A stretch of DNA of 64,000 nucleotides from Tetracentron sinense (lineage: Eukaryota; Streptophyta; Magnoliopsida; Trochodendrales; Trochodendraceae). The stretch covers positions 21,824,547-21,888,546 of the forward strand of contig CM026556.1 in the NCBI GenBank assembly GCA_015143295.1, read 5' to 3'. Shown here piece after piece: positions 1-10,899 of this stretch. Each line of letters opens with the position of its first letter. Within the stretch, counting starts at the first letter, position 1. The notes beneath the pieces were generated by a model. The model worked only from the letters and a program-made list of their open reading frames with translations, made no database searches and was not told the DNA's origin. The position numbers and the translations under genes are program-made.

Positions 1-1457
1 TCATCAAGGAAAATCCGTCTCCAAAGAGATTAGTGTATCTCTGTCAACAATTTTAAACAACATTGGGATGTAATAGGTTTCCAGGAGACTCACGGGTTGC
101 GGATGAGTAGATAACTGTTTGGCTATTTTTATTCAGTCCCACTGTCCCCATTCTCTCTCTCTATCTCTCGTTTGACTGTCATTGTAGGCTGTAATTTTTT
201 TCTTTTTTTTTATCCCTCACAGTCCCTCTCCCCCCTTTCAAAAATCTATTCCCAACACTTGAATCTGAAATCCCCCTTTATTATTTCTAGAACTATCTCT
301 AATGATAGTTCTATCAAAGTGCATATTGACAATAGAGATTTTACAATTTATACGAATTGTAGGACTCCTTATTCAGGAAAGTACAACATATACAGATCTC
401 ATATTGGGAGGATTTCTGTTGCAAGAAGTTCATTAGGGAATGCCTCGGGCGCTGCACCTCAGGTGTCCATTGGGTCTTTAGTATCGCCTCAAGTCGCCTT
501 GAAAATCAGGATCTAGCGAAATATACTTCTGAATTTTAGAATCATTATTTAGATGCAACACTGCCATTAGCAGGGCAACTAATTTCTTGTAAATCTTAAT
601 TAAGTTGTTAAAATATGTTGACTGATGCCAACGATTAATATTGATGACACCAACCTATCTGAAATTCGATCAAATAGAATAAATGCATTGTTCGCAAGTC
701 ATTTTAAGATGAGGCTACTGAGCTAGCATGTCCCCTTCTACAACTTGGATGCACTTTGTCAATACGCTTATCTTGTGCTATTACATGAAAAACTCATATA
801 AATTAAGACAACGCAAATTGTCTTTCGATAGCCTCTTTACCAAAAGGAAAAAAAGAAGTGTCTTGTACCATAACCTAAGTCCATTTCCATTTCCAAATTC
901 ATATTTAATTTCCGTACTACAAGACCAATTTCCTTGTTTTGCATAATTGACATGGGATGATGGAAATGAATGCCCTTGTGAAAGTATTGAGATGATTTGT
1001 TATGGCTTGTTTGTTTAGATGGATTAGCCGAGTAGGCCCTTGTTAACCACTCTCCATCTTGTCGACAGAGTTCCCAAACTGATTTCTGTATGGGAGCAAA
1101 GGGCCTTTCAGTCAGGGCGAAAATTCCACCCCTATATGAACCCACACAAGTCTTCCCCAATTTCTGTGAAGTTTCGATACATTATGAGTTATTCTGTCTT
1201 TTTAAAAAAAAAATGCTTTCAGGTGTAAGTTCAATCTCTTTGCCATCAATGCGGACACTTGTTATTTTCTCCGGTGAATCATGTTTCCTTCACACAGAAA
1301 ATCTTCTCTTGGTCTATCAGCTGATTCTGGTTCAAATGCTGAATCAGGGAAACACAATTTTATAGTGTATACTGTGAGGAAGGCATACTTTACATCTGTT
1401 AGAGTGGACTATGGCCTCTGGGTGGATTGTTATCTTTAATAATGAGATGGAAAACCA
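1..1457. other. Non-coding sequence, intron or 5' part of the LAZ1-like gene
   Basis: No coding exon is recognised here. The next exon of the LAZ1-like gene starts at 2281 at a codon boundary, so the N-terminal exon(s) (roughly the first 90 residues, with the first transmembrane helix or helices) must lie left of the window. Open frames at 172-516, 728-946 and 1090-1365 have no family signature that I recognise, and pyrimidine runs interrupt the region. It is best read as intron. Confidence 0.5.
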
Positions 1458-1995
1458 GAAAAATATAACCATCCTTTTTTGTTTTGGGTGGTATGCTGAC
1501 AACAAACATGAGTCATGGCTCTCACAAGTCACAGGATGTGATGCCTTGTTTTTTTTTTCCCAGATCTTTGCTGTTCTATACATGGATGTTGTTGATAGCT
1601 GTAGTGATCATGGTTTCCTTATTTAGATTCTTGTAGTTTCTAATTGTACAGAGGAGAATCAATCTCTCCCCCTATATCCCCTTGATTGGTTTACATACAG
1701 GGAAAGTAAACTAATCAAGGAGATACAGGGGGAGAGATTGATTCTCCTTTATACAGTTAGAAACTACAACATGCAAATAAGACAACTATAATCATTACAG
1801 CTATCAGTTGTCTCTTTGAGGATTATCTTTTAATTTAAAAATATAACAATCCTTTTTGTTTTGGGTCGTATGCTGACATGCTGACAACAAACATGAGTCA
1901 TGGCTCACAAGTCACAAGATGTGAAGCCTTTTTATCCCAGGGCTTCTCTGTTCTATACATGGATGTTGTCTCTTAGATTATTATCTTTTAATTGT
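1458..1995. repeat. Tandem duplication split by a MITE
   Basis: The segment starting near 1458 (AAATATAACCATCC) returns near 1837 (AAATATAACAATCC). Both copies continue through a shared stretch with ATGAGTCATGGCTC and end around CATACATGGATGTTG. The second copy continues into GTCTCTTAGATTATTATC. In the first copy the matching GTCTCTTTGAGGATTATC comes only after the 214-bp inverted-repeat element at 1593-1806. The duplication therefore predates the MITE insertion. Confidence 0.8.
1593..1806. mobile_element. MITE, 214 bp, near-complete foldback
   Basis: The left end TGATAGCTGTAGTGATCA is mirrored by the right end TAATCATTACAGCTATCA. The arms continue almost to the centre, where the stretches at 1631-1690 and 1708-1769 are close reverse complements. 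GTTGT flanks both sides (1588-1592 and 1807-1811), a plausible 5-bp target duplication. It interrupts the first copy of a tandem repeat whose other copy lacks it, giving an internal empty-site reference. No coding capacity. Superfamily uncertain. Confidence 0.85.
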
Positions 1996-2280
1996 AGTTT
2001 AATATGGACTGGAAATTTGTAAATCAGTTAATTCTTTAATCTAAAACTAATATGTTAATTATTAATTGGCTATCATGTTTTTTTTTTAAAATAATCATAG
2101 TGGATCTGTTTTATAATTAGCATGTTAATTATTAATTTGCTATCATGTGCCTTTTTTTGTAATCATAGTGGGCTCTGGTTCTTTACACTCCAACAAAAGA
2201 GTAGCTTGTATTATCTTAAAGGTATACTCTGTACTTTAGTGTGAACTTAATGTAGTTATGATTTTAATGTTTTTGGTCAG

Positions 2281-2389
2281 TATATTTCATTATCGGATAC
2301 AAGTGCTGCATTCAACTGCCAAATCATGCGGGACTGTTATGAGGCTTTTGCATTGTATTGCTTTGAGAGATATTTGATAGCCTGCTTAG
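2281..2389 (+). CDS. LAZ1-like protein, internal exon (first exon in window)
   Basis: This 109-bp exon follows TTTTTGGTCAG (acceptor at 2280) and precedes GTACGT (donor at 2390). It encodes 36 residues plus one base, including CQIMRDCYEAFALYCFERY and LIACLG, a conserved motif of the LAZ1/DUF300 (Solute_trans_a, OSTalpha/TMEM184) family. The final G joins GT of the exon at 16889 to give LGGEES, exactly the family's junction. In Arabidopsis, LAZ1 proteins are multi-pass tonoplast/endomembrane proteins linked to programmed cell death and vacuole integrity (established for LAZ1; inferred here). Upstream exon(s) are outside the window. Confidence 0.93.
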
Positions 2390-2519
2390 GTACGTTGCAG
2401 ATTTCATAAATTTGTATGTTCTTTCTTTGCATATAGTGACAATGATCTTTCTTTTGGATTTGTGTACCTGGGATGTATGACCTAGAAAATCTTTAAAAAG
2501 ATCTGCTCAATTATGTTTC

Positions 2520-2770
2520 CCTTTTTAAATTTTGCATTAATTGTGCGGGACTGCATGAGGCTTTTGCATTGTATTGCTTTGAGACATATTTGATAGCCTA
2601 TTTGGGTATGTTGCATTTGCATAGGCAGTAAATTTGTATTTTTATCTCTTTTCATATAGTGGCAATGATTTTCTTTTGGATTTATGTACCTGGAATGTAT
2701 GACCTAGAAAGTCCTTAGAAGATTGTCTCAATGATGTTTCCGTCTTCCATTTTTTATGTTCCTTTTGTAT
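2520..2770 (+). pseudogene. Decayed tandem copy of the LAZ1-like exon and flanking intron
   Basis: About 216-222 bp after the real exon, the segment from about 2535 repeats its 3' three-quarters (pseudo-exon about 2533-2605) and the following intron: GCATTGTATTGCTTTGAGA, the donor-like GGTATG, then the shared TTTGGATTT and GTATGACCTAGAAA stretches. The copy lost one base after GGGACTG (TGTTATGAG became TGCATGAG), which shifts the frame, and it lost about 10 bp near its 5' edge. Including it would break the reading frame, so it should be silent or a source of mis-spliced transcripts. Confidence 0.88.
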
Positions 2771-2823
2771 TCAAAGCAAGACTTGGAAATGAGAGATCTA
2801 AGATTTAGGGTTAGTGTTTGGAT

Positions 2824-2859
<36 letters not shown>

Positions 2860-2881
2860 GACTCCCCACTCCTTTAGTTAA

Positions 2882-3916
2882 GATGTCAGCTAGTTGGTCT
2901 TCGGTCTTCACAAAAGGAGTATAAATAATTCCCAAACTAAGCTTTTCCTTAATAAAGTGTCTATCCACCTCAATAAGCTTGGTTTGGTCGTGTTACACAG
3001 GGTTGTGTGCAATGCTAATGTCTGCCTTGTTTTCACAATGCAGCCTCATAAGCCTCTGAGGGGAAAGACAAAGTTCGCCCAATATCATCTCCAGCCATAC
3101 AATCTCACACATCCATGTGCCATTGATCTGAATTTTGCCACTGCGCTAGATATGGCGACAACAACTTAATTCTTACTCCTCTAGGGAACAAGGTTCTCAA
3201 CCACAAATGTGCAATATCTTGAAGTAGATCTTCTACATTGACCTTGCCCAGCTAACATTTGTGTATGCTTCTATCCTCATATTACCATGACAAGCAAACA
3301 TGAGATCTTTACTTGGAGAGTACTTCAGGTACCTGAGGATTCTATGATCAACTTTCAAGTGAGAATACCTCAAAGCATGTATATACTGATTGACTATAAT
3401 CATCACACAGGCTATGCCTGGACGATTGAGAAGGAGATAGATAATTCTGCCAACCAATCTCTGATATCTCCTTGTATCAACTAAGGAGTCCTCAGTCCTC
3501 ACTGTTGTCCCCAGCCTATAATTTGGCTCAATAGGAATAGCACCAGGTTTGCACCCCATCATCCCTGATTCTTTCAACAAGTCTAGGACATATTTCCTCT
3601 GAGATAGGTAAACACCCTTCTTCGATTTAGCAACTTCAATTACCAGGAAATATTTTAAGTCTCCTAGATCTTTAATCTCAAACTCTTTTGCCAGGTGATT
3701 TTTTAGTCTCTTAATCTCTTCTTGATCATTACCCGTCACAATAATATCATCAACATAGACTATTAGGGTAGAGATTTTCCCTTGACCACGGTTGATGAAT
3801 AGAGTGTGATTGGCTTGACTTTTCCTGTATCTAAAAACAATCATCGCTTTTCTGTACATATCGAACCAGGCCCATGAGACTGTTTTAGCCCACATAGAGC
3901 TTTCTTCAACTTGCAA
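2882..3916 (-). pseudogene. Copia reverse transcriptase/RNase H fragment
   Basis: The minus-strand frame at 3233-3916 contains the RT catalytic motif YVDD (as LIVYVDDIIVTGNDQEE), then FEIKDLGDLKYFL, YLSQRKYVLDLLKESGM and GRIIYLL, the usual order of copia RT motifs. It leads into RNase H (IEAYTNVSWA). Below 3233, out-of-frame remnants continue to EDQLADILT at about 2885. Frameshifts separate the pieces. Reverse transcription of element RNA is the ancestral role. Confidence 0.88.
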
Positions 3917-4019
3917 ACCTTGCTTTTAGCTGAAGGGAAGTTGAACCCCGATGGAGTCTGCAAATATACACGTCATCTTTTAGTTCACCATGAATCCCAA
4001 AGGGGTGAGCTAAAGGAAT

Positions 4020-4334
4020 TTACTTTTTGGTTGAACCCCACAATTTTTTGTTTTTAATCTCATTTGACAGGTATTTCATAGTAAATACCCACTTGCATCC
4101 TATTGGTTTTTTTCCTCTCGGGAAGTCAACTAGATCACATGTGTCATTTCTGTCTATGACTTCCATCACTTCATGCATTGCTTTCTTCCACTTCGGATAA
4201 GATAAGACTTCTTGAATGCTACAAGGAAAAGAGACAGAGGACAAAGACGAAGCAAAGACACGATAGGAAGGAGAAATAGGGTTATAGGTGTGAGAAATAT
4301 GATGTTGAGTGCATGAGCGAGTGCCTTTTCTCAA
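4020..4334 (-). pseudogene. Copia reverse transcriptase N-terminal fragment
   Basis: Encodes PKWKKAMHEVMEVIDRNDTC followed by FPRGKKPIGCKWVF, the conserved start of the copia RT domain. It is separated from the YVDD fragment (3233-3916) by a disrupted stretch, so at least one frameshift or deletion lies between about 3917 and 4019. Same element as its neighbours. Confidence 0.85.
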
Positions 4335-4662
4335 AGCAATAGGAAGATGGGTATCATCAATTACATGAGAAATAGATAGAGGCTCAATTTTACCTAGAAC
4401 AGGTGGATCCGAGGAGACTTCTTCGTAGGAAGGTTGTGGCTTTTTCCGTTGTCTTCTCGAATAAACTAACAGATCAACGTCATTGCTAGAATGACTCTTA
4501 GCTTGGTCAGCCCCACTATCACACTCAAAATCAGGAATGGAAATGGGTACTTAAGAAGGAAATCTTTATCCAGATGCTCCGTTCTTCAAAACTGCATAAA
4601 AAGAAGTGGTTTCACAAAATGTGACATTGAGAGACACCAAGAGCTTCCGAGTCAGGGGATGA

Positions 4663-4981
4663 TTACACCTTTTTTCCTTTTTGAGTGAGAGAATACCCTA
4701 GAAAGATGCACTTGAATGCCTTAGGATCAAGTTTAGACTTATCAAAGCATAAATATAACAAACACACCAAAGGCTTTGGGTGAGATAGGAAAGGCAGAAG
4801 TGTGGGGAAGAAGTAGATAAAGGGGGCTTTGTAGCCTAGAAGCCGCGAGGGAAGTCCATTCATCAAGAATGCAACAGTAGTTCTTCCTCTCTACTACCCC
4901 ATTTTGTTCAGGGGTTTGAATACAAGAAGTTTGATGTTCAATGCCATGGTCGGACAAATAAGAAATAAAGGCACCTGACAT
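4663..4981 (-). pseudogene. Copia integrase fragment (two overlapping frames)
   Basis: The frame at 4742-4981 carries LSDHGIEHQTSCIQTPEQNG and VVERKN, the end of the copia integrase core with its C-terminal catalytic Glu region (QNGVVERKN). The frame at 4663-4866 carries SKLDPKAFKCIFLGYS, the downstream integrase/GKGYK-like region. They overlap in different frames, showing a frameshift around 4750-4860. Confidence 0.85.
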
Positions 4982-5718
4982 GTACTCCTCCCATTATCAG
5001 ATTGAAGGACTTTGATAGGGGTGCTGAATTGGGTGCTAACCATATTAGAAAGAGGTCAAAGGCAGAAAAACTTCACTTTTAGCTTGAAGAAGGTACACCC
5101 AAGTAATCCAAAATTAATTATCAATAAAAGTAACAAAGTATTTGTAACCAAACAAGGAGAGAATGGGGGAAGGCCCCCCAAACATCAGAATAAATGATAT
5201 CAAAAGGTGCACTGCTTCTATTTCTATGAAAAAAGTATGAAGATCTACATTTTTTTGCAAGTACACAAGGTTCACAATGCAAGTCAAAATCTCAAGAAGA
5301 CAAAATGTGGAAATAATTTTTTTAATAACAAAAAAGTTGTTGATGCCACTGCATCACATCACTGCCAAGACAAGATTGATGAGACAACTAAGGGGAAGCA
5401 TCTAGCAGGTATAAGCCATCTTCCTCATGTCCATTGCCAATTTTCTCCCTCGTCTCCAAATCTTGAAGAAAATGAGTGAGAAAGAATGTAGCACTACAAT
5501 TCAAAGATTTTGTAATATGACTCACAAACATCAGATTATAAGTAATGTTGGAGACATGTAAAATAAAAGAGAGAAGGATAGGAGTAACAAATATATTACC
5601 CTTCCCCTATATGGAGGAATGTGTCCCGTCAGCTACCTTAACTCTATCTTTACCCGAACAAATATGGTAAATAGAGAAAAGTGCTGACACACTCGTCATG
5701 TGATCAGTGGCTCCTGAA
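4982..5718 (-). pseudogene. Eroded integrase/protease-coding stretch
   Basis: Lies between the gag zinc knuckle and the recognisable integrase core of the minus-strand copia, where protease, pre-integrase and the first part of integrase belong. Only scattered similarity can be seen (for example the complement of AAGTCCTTCAATCTGATAATG near 4990-5010, around the D-N-G-R part of the core). No intact frame remains. Confidence 0.4.
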
Positions 5719-6120
5719 TTAATGATCTAGGAGGTTTCTGGTAGTAAAAAGGATGACAATAAGGGCAGAAGTCGAGAATAAGCAAAGGATGATGTAGCGG
5801 AAGCAGAGAGTGGCTCCAATTGAGACAAAAAAATGTCGAAAAAGATCAACTTCCTCCTGAGACAAGGCATGGTTAGTAGTAGGAATGAAGGTGGGATCGA
5901 TGTTTATAAAAGTAGACGAGGTGGGGTCAACTGAGGTAGCTGTGTCAGCAAACATGCCATCGTCTCTCCCAAAGCGCCCCCTAGAATGACCTCCACGACC
6001 CCTAGTTGTCTGAGCACACTGGGGACGACCATGTAGAAGCCGACAATTCTCCTTGGTGTGACGCGCACTCCCACAACACTCACATGTGAGCTTATCCTTA
6101 TCGTTTTCGTAGATACTCAC
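5719..6120 (-). pseudogene. Copia gag nucleocapsid with CCHC zinc knuckle
   Basis: The reading frame contains CECCGSARHTKENC, a perfect C-X2-C-X4-H-X4-C zinc knuckle, followed by an RG-rich tail (TRGRGGHSRGRFGRDDG). This is the nucleic-acid-binding end of a retrotransposon gag. The frame then runs into PTNHALSQEEVDLFRHF, typical of the gag-pol linker in this copia type. Confidence 0.88.
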
Positions 6121-6451
6121 ATTGTGGTCGCGGCCTCTACCGCCACCTCAACCACCTCGTTAAGACACATTGGCTAAGGCGGACCTCTCCAAGGTAGAAG
6201 AACGAATCATAGCACTCTGCCTACTCTCTTCATTAAGCAGTTAGGAATATACATGGTTGAGGGATGGAAGGGACTCCTTACCGAACACTTGAACTCGGGG
6301 TTGTTTATACTCCCGGATTCAATCCAGCTAAAAACTCAAAGATGTGGTTCCTTTCAATCATCTTCTTCACTTTAACCAAGTCATCAGGGTTGGAGAATTG
6401 AAGATCTTGATAGTGATCCAACTTGTCCCACATCCTCTTCAATTGAGAGAA

Positions 6452-6790
6452 CTAAGCTTCAAGTGTCTTCTCACCCTGTTTCAACTGAAAAATACTCTGA
6501 TGCAACTGATAAATGCAACCTATGTTTCCCACTTGGGAATAGGACTGCTCTAGAGTGTTCCATATGTCCTTGGATGTCCGTAGGAAGAAAAGATCATTCT
6601 TTATCTCTGGTGCAACAATGGAGTAGCCAGACCATAATTGTAGAGTTCTCAAACCTCCACTTCTGATAAGCGACAGATATTGGTTTGGAGGGGGTAGCTC
6701 CTCTGTGATGTAGCCTATTTTTCTTATCCCTTCAAGGTACAACTTAGCTGATTGAGACGATGGGAGGTAGTTAGGACCATTCAACATCAC
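6452..6790 (-). pseudogene. Copia gag N-terminal fragment (UBN2-like)
   Basis: Encodes LNGPNYLPSSQSAKLYLEGI near the N terminus, then a tryptophan-containing helix and SKDIWNTLEQSYSQVGNIG followed by FQLKQGEKT. These are hallmarks of the gag_pre/UBN2 family of plant copia gags. It is separated from the zinc knuckle by degenerate sequence at 6121-6451. Confidence 0.85.
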
Positions 6791-6821
6791 TGTGGTGATC
6801 TTCTGATTTGGACATCTATAT

Positions 6822-7306
6822 TAGGGGTGTAAACGAGCCGAGCCAGGTGTTGCTAAAGCTCGGCTCGAGACATATATATGCTGGCTCAAGCTCGTCTCGA
6901 GCTCAATTCGAGCCCTCGAATGCTAGCTTGAGCTCATCTCGTTTATAGATAATCGAGCTCAAGCCGGCTTGCGTGCTTGCGCTATTATTGTAGGCTCGTT
7001 TACCATAATTTTAACAAAAAGAATTCTGAGCAAAATTCTAAGAGTTAAACATGCTCATCAAATTCTCGTGTTCCTTTTAAGTTTTACCTCAATAAAAACT
7101 TATATTTAAGTTTCTTAACTTTTATGTGAATTAATATTATTAGGGTATTAAAATTAATCGAGCCGGGCCGAGCCACTCATTGCTTGTGTTTGGCTTGATT
7201 AACAAACGAGCTCAATTGTTTTGCTCAGTTCAACTAGCTCAAATACCCAACTCAAGCTCGGCTCATTTCAAGACGAATCAAGCTGGCTCGGCTCATTGAC
7301 AGCCCT
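6822..7306. mobile_element. hAT-like MITE rich in GAGCCGAGC motifs
   Basis: Starts TAGGGGTGTAAACGAGCCGA and ends with the near reverse complement (GGCTCGGCTCATTGACAGCC then CT). Both subterminal regions are filled with GCTCGGCTC / GAGCTCAA words in inverted orientation around an AT-rich centre. Flanks ATCTATAT (6814-6821) and ATCTGTAT (7307-7314) match at 7 of 8 positions, suggesting a hAT-type 8-bp duplication. It lies between gag and the primer-binding site of the minus-strand copia, so it is younger than that element. Confidence 0.82.
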
Positions 7307-7867
7307 ATCTGTATTATGTCCACTTAACCCCGTAGGAGAGAATTTATTACTTGGGTGGCCTTTCTCGGATTGATTTACTTCTGGCATTGTCAAACACCTT
7401 TTTACACAAGCTTCTCCAAGCTTTTACAGCTTATAAAAAACGAAAAACCACATTTTTTCAATAAAAACATTACTCTGGGTGGCTGGAAAATCATTCCAGT
7501 ACCTTCATTCTTTCCAAGCAGGAACTGAGACCACTCCAGGAGGATTTTTAGCAAAAAGGGGTCCTAGAAGGACCAATTGGAGGATCAAAACAACCCCCAA
7601 ACAATCACAAATTGATCTGGTAACATGGAGATATTTTTTCTTTATTTTTTCCAGAATTTCTTAAAAATCAGATCTGACTTCCACTTGTCCAAATCACATG
7701 AACAATAGCTCAATAAACTCCTAAACTCTAGATCTACTGATGCATACCTTCAAACCCCACATGGGTGATCGGGACTGGACAATTGATGTCAGTCGTACGA
7801 TTGATGACGTCAGCAGGAGTTCTCCTCTTGGTTACTGTGTTGATGTAGAGAAGCCTAGATTTTATGC

Positions 7868-7881
7868 TCTGATACCAACTT
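7868..7881 (-). promoter_or_regulatory. Primer-binding site of the minus-strand copia
   Basis: The plus strand reads GCTCTGATACCAA. Its complement TTGGTATCAGAGC matches the 3' end of initiator methionine tRNA, the usual primer of plant copia elements. It lies directly inside the repeat starting at 7883, fixing the element's orientation as minus and its 5' LTR edge at about 7882. Confidence 0.88.
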
Positions 7882-7971
7882 GGAAATGAGGGATTCTAAG
7901 ATTTAGGGGTAGGGTTTGGATAGAAGAGAGAGAGAGAGAGAGGAAGAAGAAGAAGAAGAAGAAGAAGAATT

Positions 7972-8163
7972 CTGCTATAATAAATATTTACCTCTTCCTT
8001 TATGTTGCTATCTGTGCCTATATGCATGTGTTAGAACATTTGAGTTTTAACATCTGTTCAAGTTCCTTTCTGCTATAATAAATATTTCCTCTTCCTTTAT
8101 GTTGCTCTCCTATCTGTGTCTATATGTATGAGTTGGAACATTTGGGTTTTGACATCTGTTCAA
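7972..8163. repeat. Two-copy tandem repeat, about 98 bp
   Basis: CTGCTATAATAAATATTTAC (from 7971) and its continuation through CATTTGAGTTTTAACATCTG return at 8070-8161 with small differences (CATTTGGGTTTTGACATCTG). The array abuts the GA/GAA run at the right end of the minus-strand copia, so it may be host intron or the outer part of that LTR. No coding. Confidence 0.8.
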
Positions 8164-8189
8164 CATATTATACTGAAACTCGAGTCTTT

Positions 8190-8345
8190 ACGGTGCCATT
8201 TATTTATTTTTTGATCAATATCTCATCTTATTATAGGGAAATAAAAAGGGAATACAAACCATCAGGTCCTACTGGTTTACAAGCAAGTAAACGAAGCCCT
8301 GGACTAAACAATGCTTCCTACAACCTTCCCCCTTGAGACCCTCGG
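8190..8345 (-). mobile_element. Possible LINE/SINE 3' tail, minus strand
   Basis: Begins with a T-rich run and TTTTGATCAATATCTCATCTTA, resembling the complement of plant L1 3' ends (poly-A preceded by a TAAGAT...ATCAAAAAA type end). Similar starts occur at 15967 and 31983. The rest (to CTTCCCCCTTGAGACC) has no recognisable reading frame. Only the end signature supports the call. Confidence 0.35.
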
Positions 8346-9059
8346 AACTAGTACAAAAAGTTCTGAATTTCCTCCCTTGAATTATGAAGGCCTACCCATT
8401 CCAAAACTGCCCCACAAACTTCACAATTTTGGGGTTTTTTTTCTTTTTCCTTTTTTCCTTTTAACAGTTTAACTTGGTACTATACTTGTATATAAACTCT
8501 TCTTAAGCTCCTCTCTTTCTTCAACTTATACAATAAAAAAGGAATTCTGCCCACTGGAATGGTTTAGATTGTTAGCTCAATTTGGAAGGCGTAGCAAGAT
8601 CGCCAATTTATTTTTGAATCGTTTTGCTTACAAGTTATATAAATATTTTCGGGAGTTGGGGCAGGTTTGACCTGGACTGTTTTTTGGAACTTGGGAGTCA
8701 ATATCTTCTTAACATTCATAAGGATTGAATCTAGTTCCATGGGAAGCAGAATGTTAATCTTGTGACAACTCCTACATTAGTTATTTTCTGGAGTCTCTTG
8801 ACACATCTATTCTAGACATGGCAAAAGGATGCAACACTCCTAGATGCGCATTGAAGAAGTTACTTTCTGATATATCAGACAATATTCCCTCTCAATTTGA
8901 TAAGCTGATTTTTCCTTTTTAACAGACACCATATCATGCATCAGCATCCAATGACAGTTTTTGCAAGCCCAACAAATTATCATGTAGTGTATCTCTTCCC
9001 TATTGTATTAAAATTTGGACTAGATTTCGAACTAGCTAGGGAGGTGGACCAGGTAAATT
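8346..9059. other. Intron sequence, nothing recognised
   Basis: No repeat structure, coding similarity or paired ends are seen. It contains a T/C-rich run at about 8427-8460. Confidence 0.5.
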
Positions 9060-10074
9060 CATGGTTCAAAATATCGGTATCGGTTGCCGTATCGGTAAGT
9101 CCAAAATAGGATACATATCGGCGTATCGGTGCCGTATCGGTTGGATATAGCGGAAAAATTTAGGATACACTAAAAAAAGCTTGGATACGTAAGGAAAAAC
9201 TTGGATACCTTGCATAAAATCTCTTTTAATGCAAATATAAGCTAAAAATAAACTAAATGAAGACCTCCAACTATATTTATAATCAAACATATGAGAGTTA
9301 ACAAATTTGTAAGTTAAAGAAGGCGTGTGCGTTGATAAATATGTACGAAAACACAAACCATAGTTACTTAACCAAGTGATAAAAGCTCACTTGCATTCAT
9401 AAATCAAAATATGAAAATACATACCCTTGTATTCACAAATCAAATTACATACATGATAGAAGCTCAATACCACATTGAGCTTCGTGCCGGCTCATACTCT
9501 ATCATTGTGGAATCAGGAATTGAGTAGAGTGATACATTATAAGTGGTCCAGACATGATGACACCACTGTGCCCGAGTCATTATCGTGCGGTCCATGCCCA
9601 GATACATTTGTACATATGCCTACTGCTGAGTCGTGATCTGTCTATAACTGTCAGTCGAAGACTGAGATTGAGCATCATAACCAGTGGCTCCTGATAAGTA
9701 GGGTTGGGTTGAGGCATCATAACCAGTGACTCCTGATAAATAGGGCTAGTCTGGGGCATCATAACCAGGGGGATAACCTTATTTACATATTAATATCTAA
9801 AGTAAATGAAAGTAAAATAAAGTTAAAATCATTTACTTAAATAATATATTATGTAAATAAGTTGTGTGTATCGGATATGTATTGTGGATCCTAGTGTAAA
9901 TGGAAAGAGAAAAAATTAACTGAAAAATCCCCGTATCGAGTGTATCAGGGCTGTATCGGCCCGATACAGTGGAGTTTTTTTTATTTTTTTCCAGTGTACC
10001 AATGTATCGAGTAGCTCCAAACAGGATACGTATCGGCCCGTATCGGTCGATATGTGTCGATATTTTAAACCATG
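9060..10074. mobile_element. TATCGG-type TIR element, copy 1 (1,015 bp)
   Basis: Ends are CATGGTTCAAAATATCGG at the left and CGATATTTTAAACCATG at the right. Both subterminal zones are packed with TATCGG/CCGATA words. A perfect 8-bp target duplication GGTAAATT flanks it (9052-9059 and 10075-10082). The 8-bp duplication and subterminal motif arrays fit a hAT-type non-autonomous element. Frames at 9066-9356 and 9580-9762 are not recognisable transposase. A short tandem motif around CCAGTGGCTCCTGATAA lies at about 9680-9770. Confidence 0.9.
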
Positions 10075-10899
10075 GGTAAATTCTGTCAAACAGAGGTTCG
10101 ATCCAGGTTGAATTGAATTGATCGTGTCATCTTATACCATAAGTAAAACCTTAAAGAGATCACGACATTAAGGGAAAAATATTATCTCCCTACCTTCTCT
10201 TATTTTCCCTTCTTTGACAGCAGTGGATATCCTTTCACTCTTCTTATGCAAATCTATCCTTTCAACAACTAATGTGGTGTGACAATGGCCTCTCCTTTCT
10301 CTTTTGTGTGTTTGTGTATTCGATTCTCTCCTTGATTGATTTCTGTATGTCTCTCACTCCCTCTTGAATAGAAATTCCAAATAGACAACTGGCAGTATCT
10401 CATTTTCTCTTTCTAATTGTGATTATAACTTTCCTACCTCTCTCTCTTTCTCTCTCTCACTTTTCTTCGATCGGATGGTTGTACTATGGTAGTGACAGCA
10501 AAGGCAACAAATGACTGCTCTACTCTCCCTCTCCCTTGGAGAACAGGCACAATTCTCACAGCCCATCAAAACCCTAAATCTCTCTCTCTCTCTCTCTCTC
10601 TTCTTGCATGGGCCTGAAATTTTGATGAGAACCGGCATGGCTAAGCGTTTCAGTAGTTCAATTGTCTAGGTTGCATATTTTTTATGCGAGGCCAGGTCCA
10701 GGGTATGACTGAAGTCACTGAACGGCCTAAGTGTCAACATTACTTATTGCTCTATGCATAGTTGCCAAGGCAACAGACCCCATGATCACTTGAGGCGCTC
10801 GAGGCATCGCCTGATTCCTTGGAGCAGAAATTTTCCCTAATATGATATCTGTATATGCTGCATTTTCTTGAATAAGGGGCCCTCCAATTCATATAAATA
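10075..10899. other. Intron sequence, nothing firm
   Basis: Contains CT/GA runs (10437-10460 and 10577-10601). Around 10750-10815 is a short stretch, GCCAAGGC..GAGGCGCTCGAGGC, resembling the AGGCG-type TIR repeats of plant genomes, but no second end was found. The frame 10423-10638 on the minus strand is a shadow of the purine-rich runs. Confidence 0.45.

Larger units (their letters stand above)
2782..7960 (-). mobile_element. Decayed Ty1/copia retrotransposon, minus strand
   Basis: Going from high to low coordinate the copia order is complete: primer-binding site (7868-7881), gag (6790-6452), zinc knuckle (6120-5719), integrase (4981-4663), reverse transcriptase (4334-3233) and the RNase H end (DQLADILT near 2885). 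Short terminal direct repeats, TTGGAAATGAG followed by a stretch ending in a GA run, lie at 2782-2852 and 7883-7945. The left repeat stops in the GA run next to the RNase H end, so most of that LTR seems lost. Many frameshifts and stops make it inactive. Confidence 0.85.

Noticed and set aside
172..516. Open reading frame of 114 codons
   Set aside because: No recognisable domain, begins in a pyrimidine-rich stretch, and lies where LAZ1-like intron or upstream sequence is expected. Length is within chance for this AT-rich DNA.
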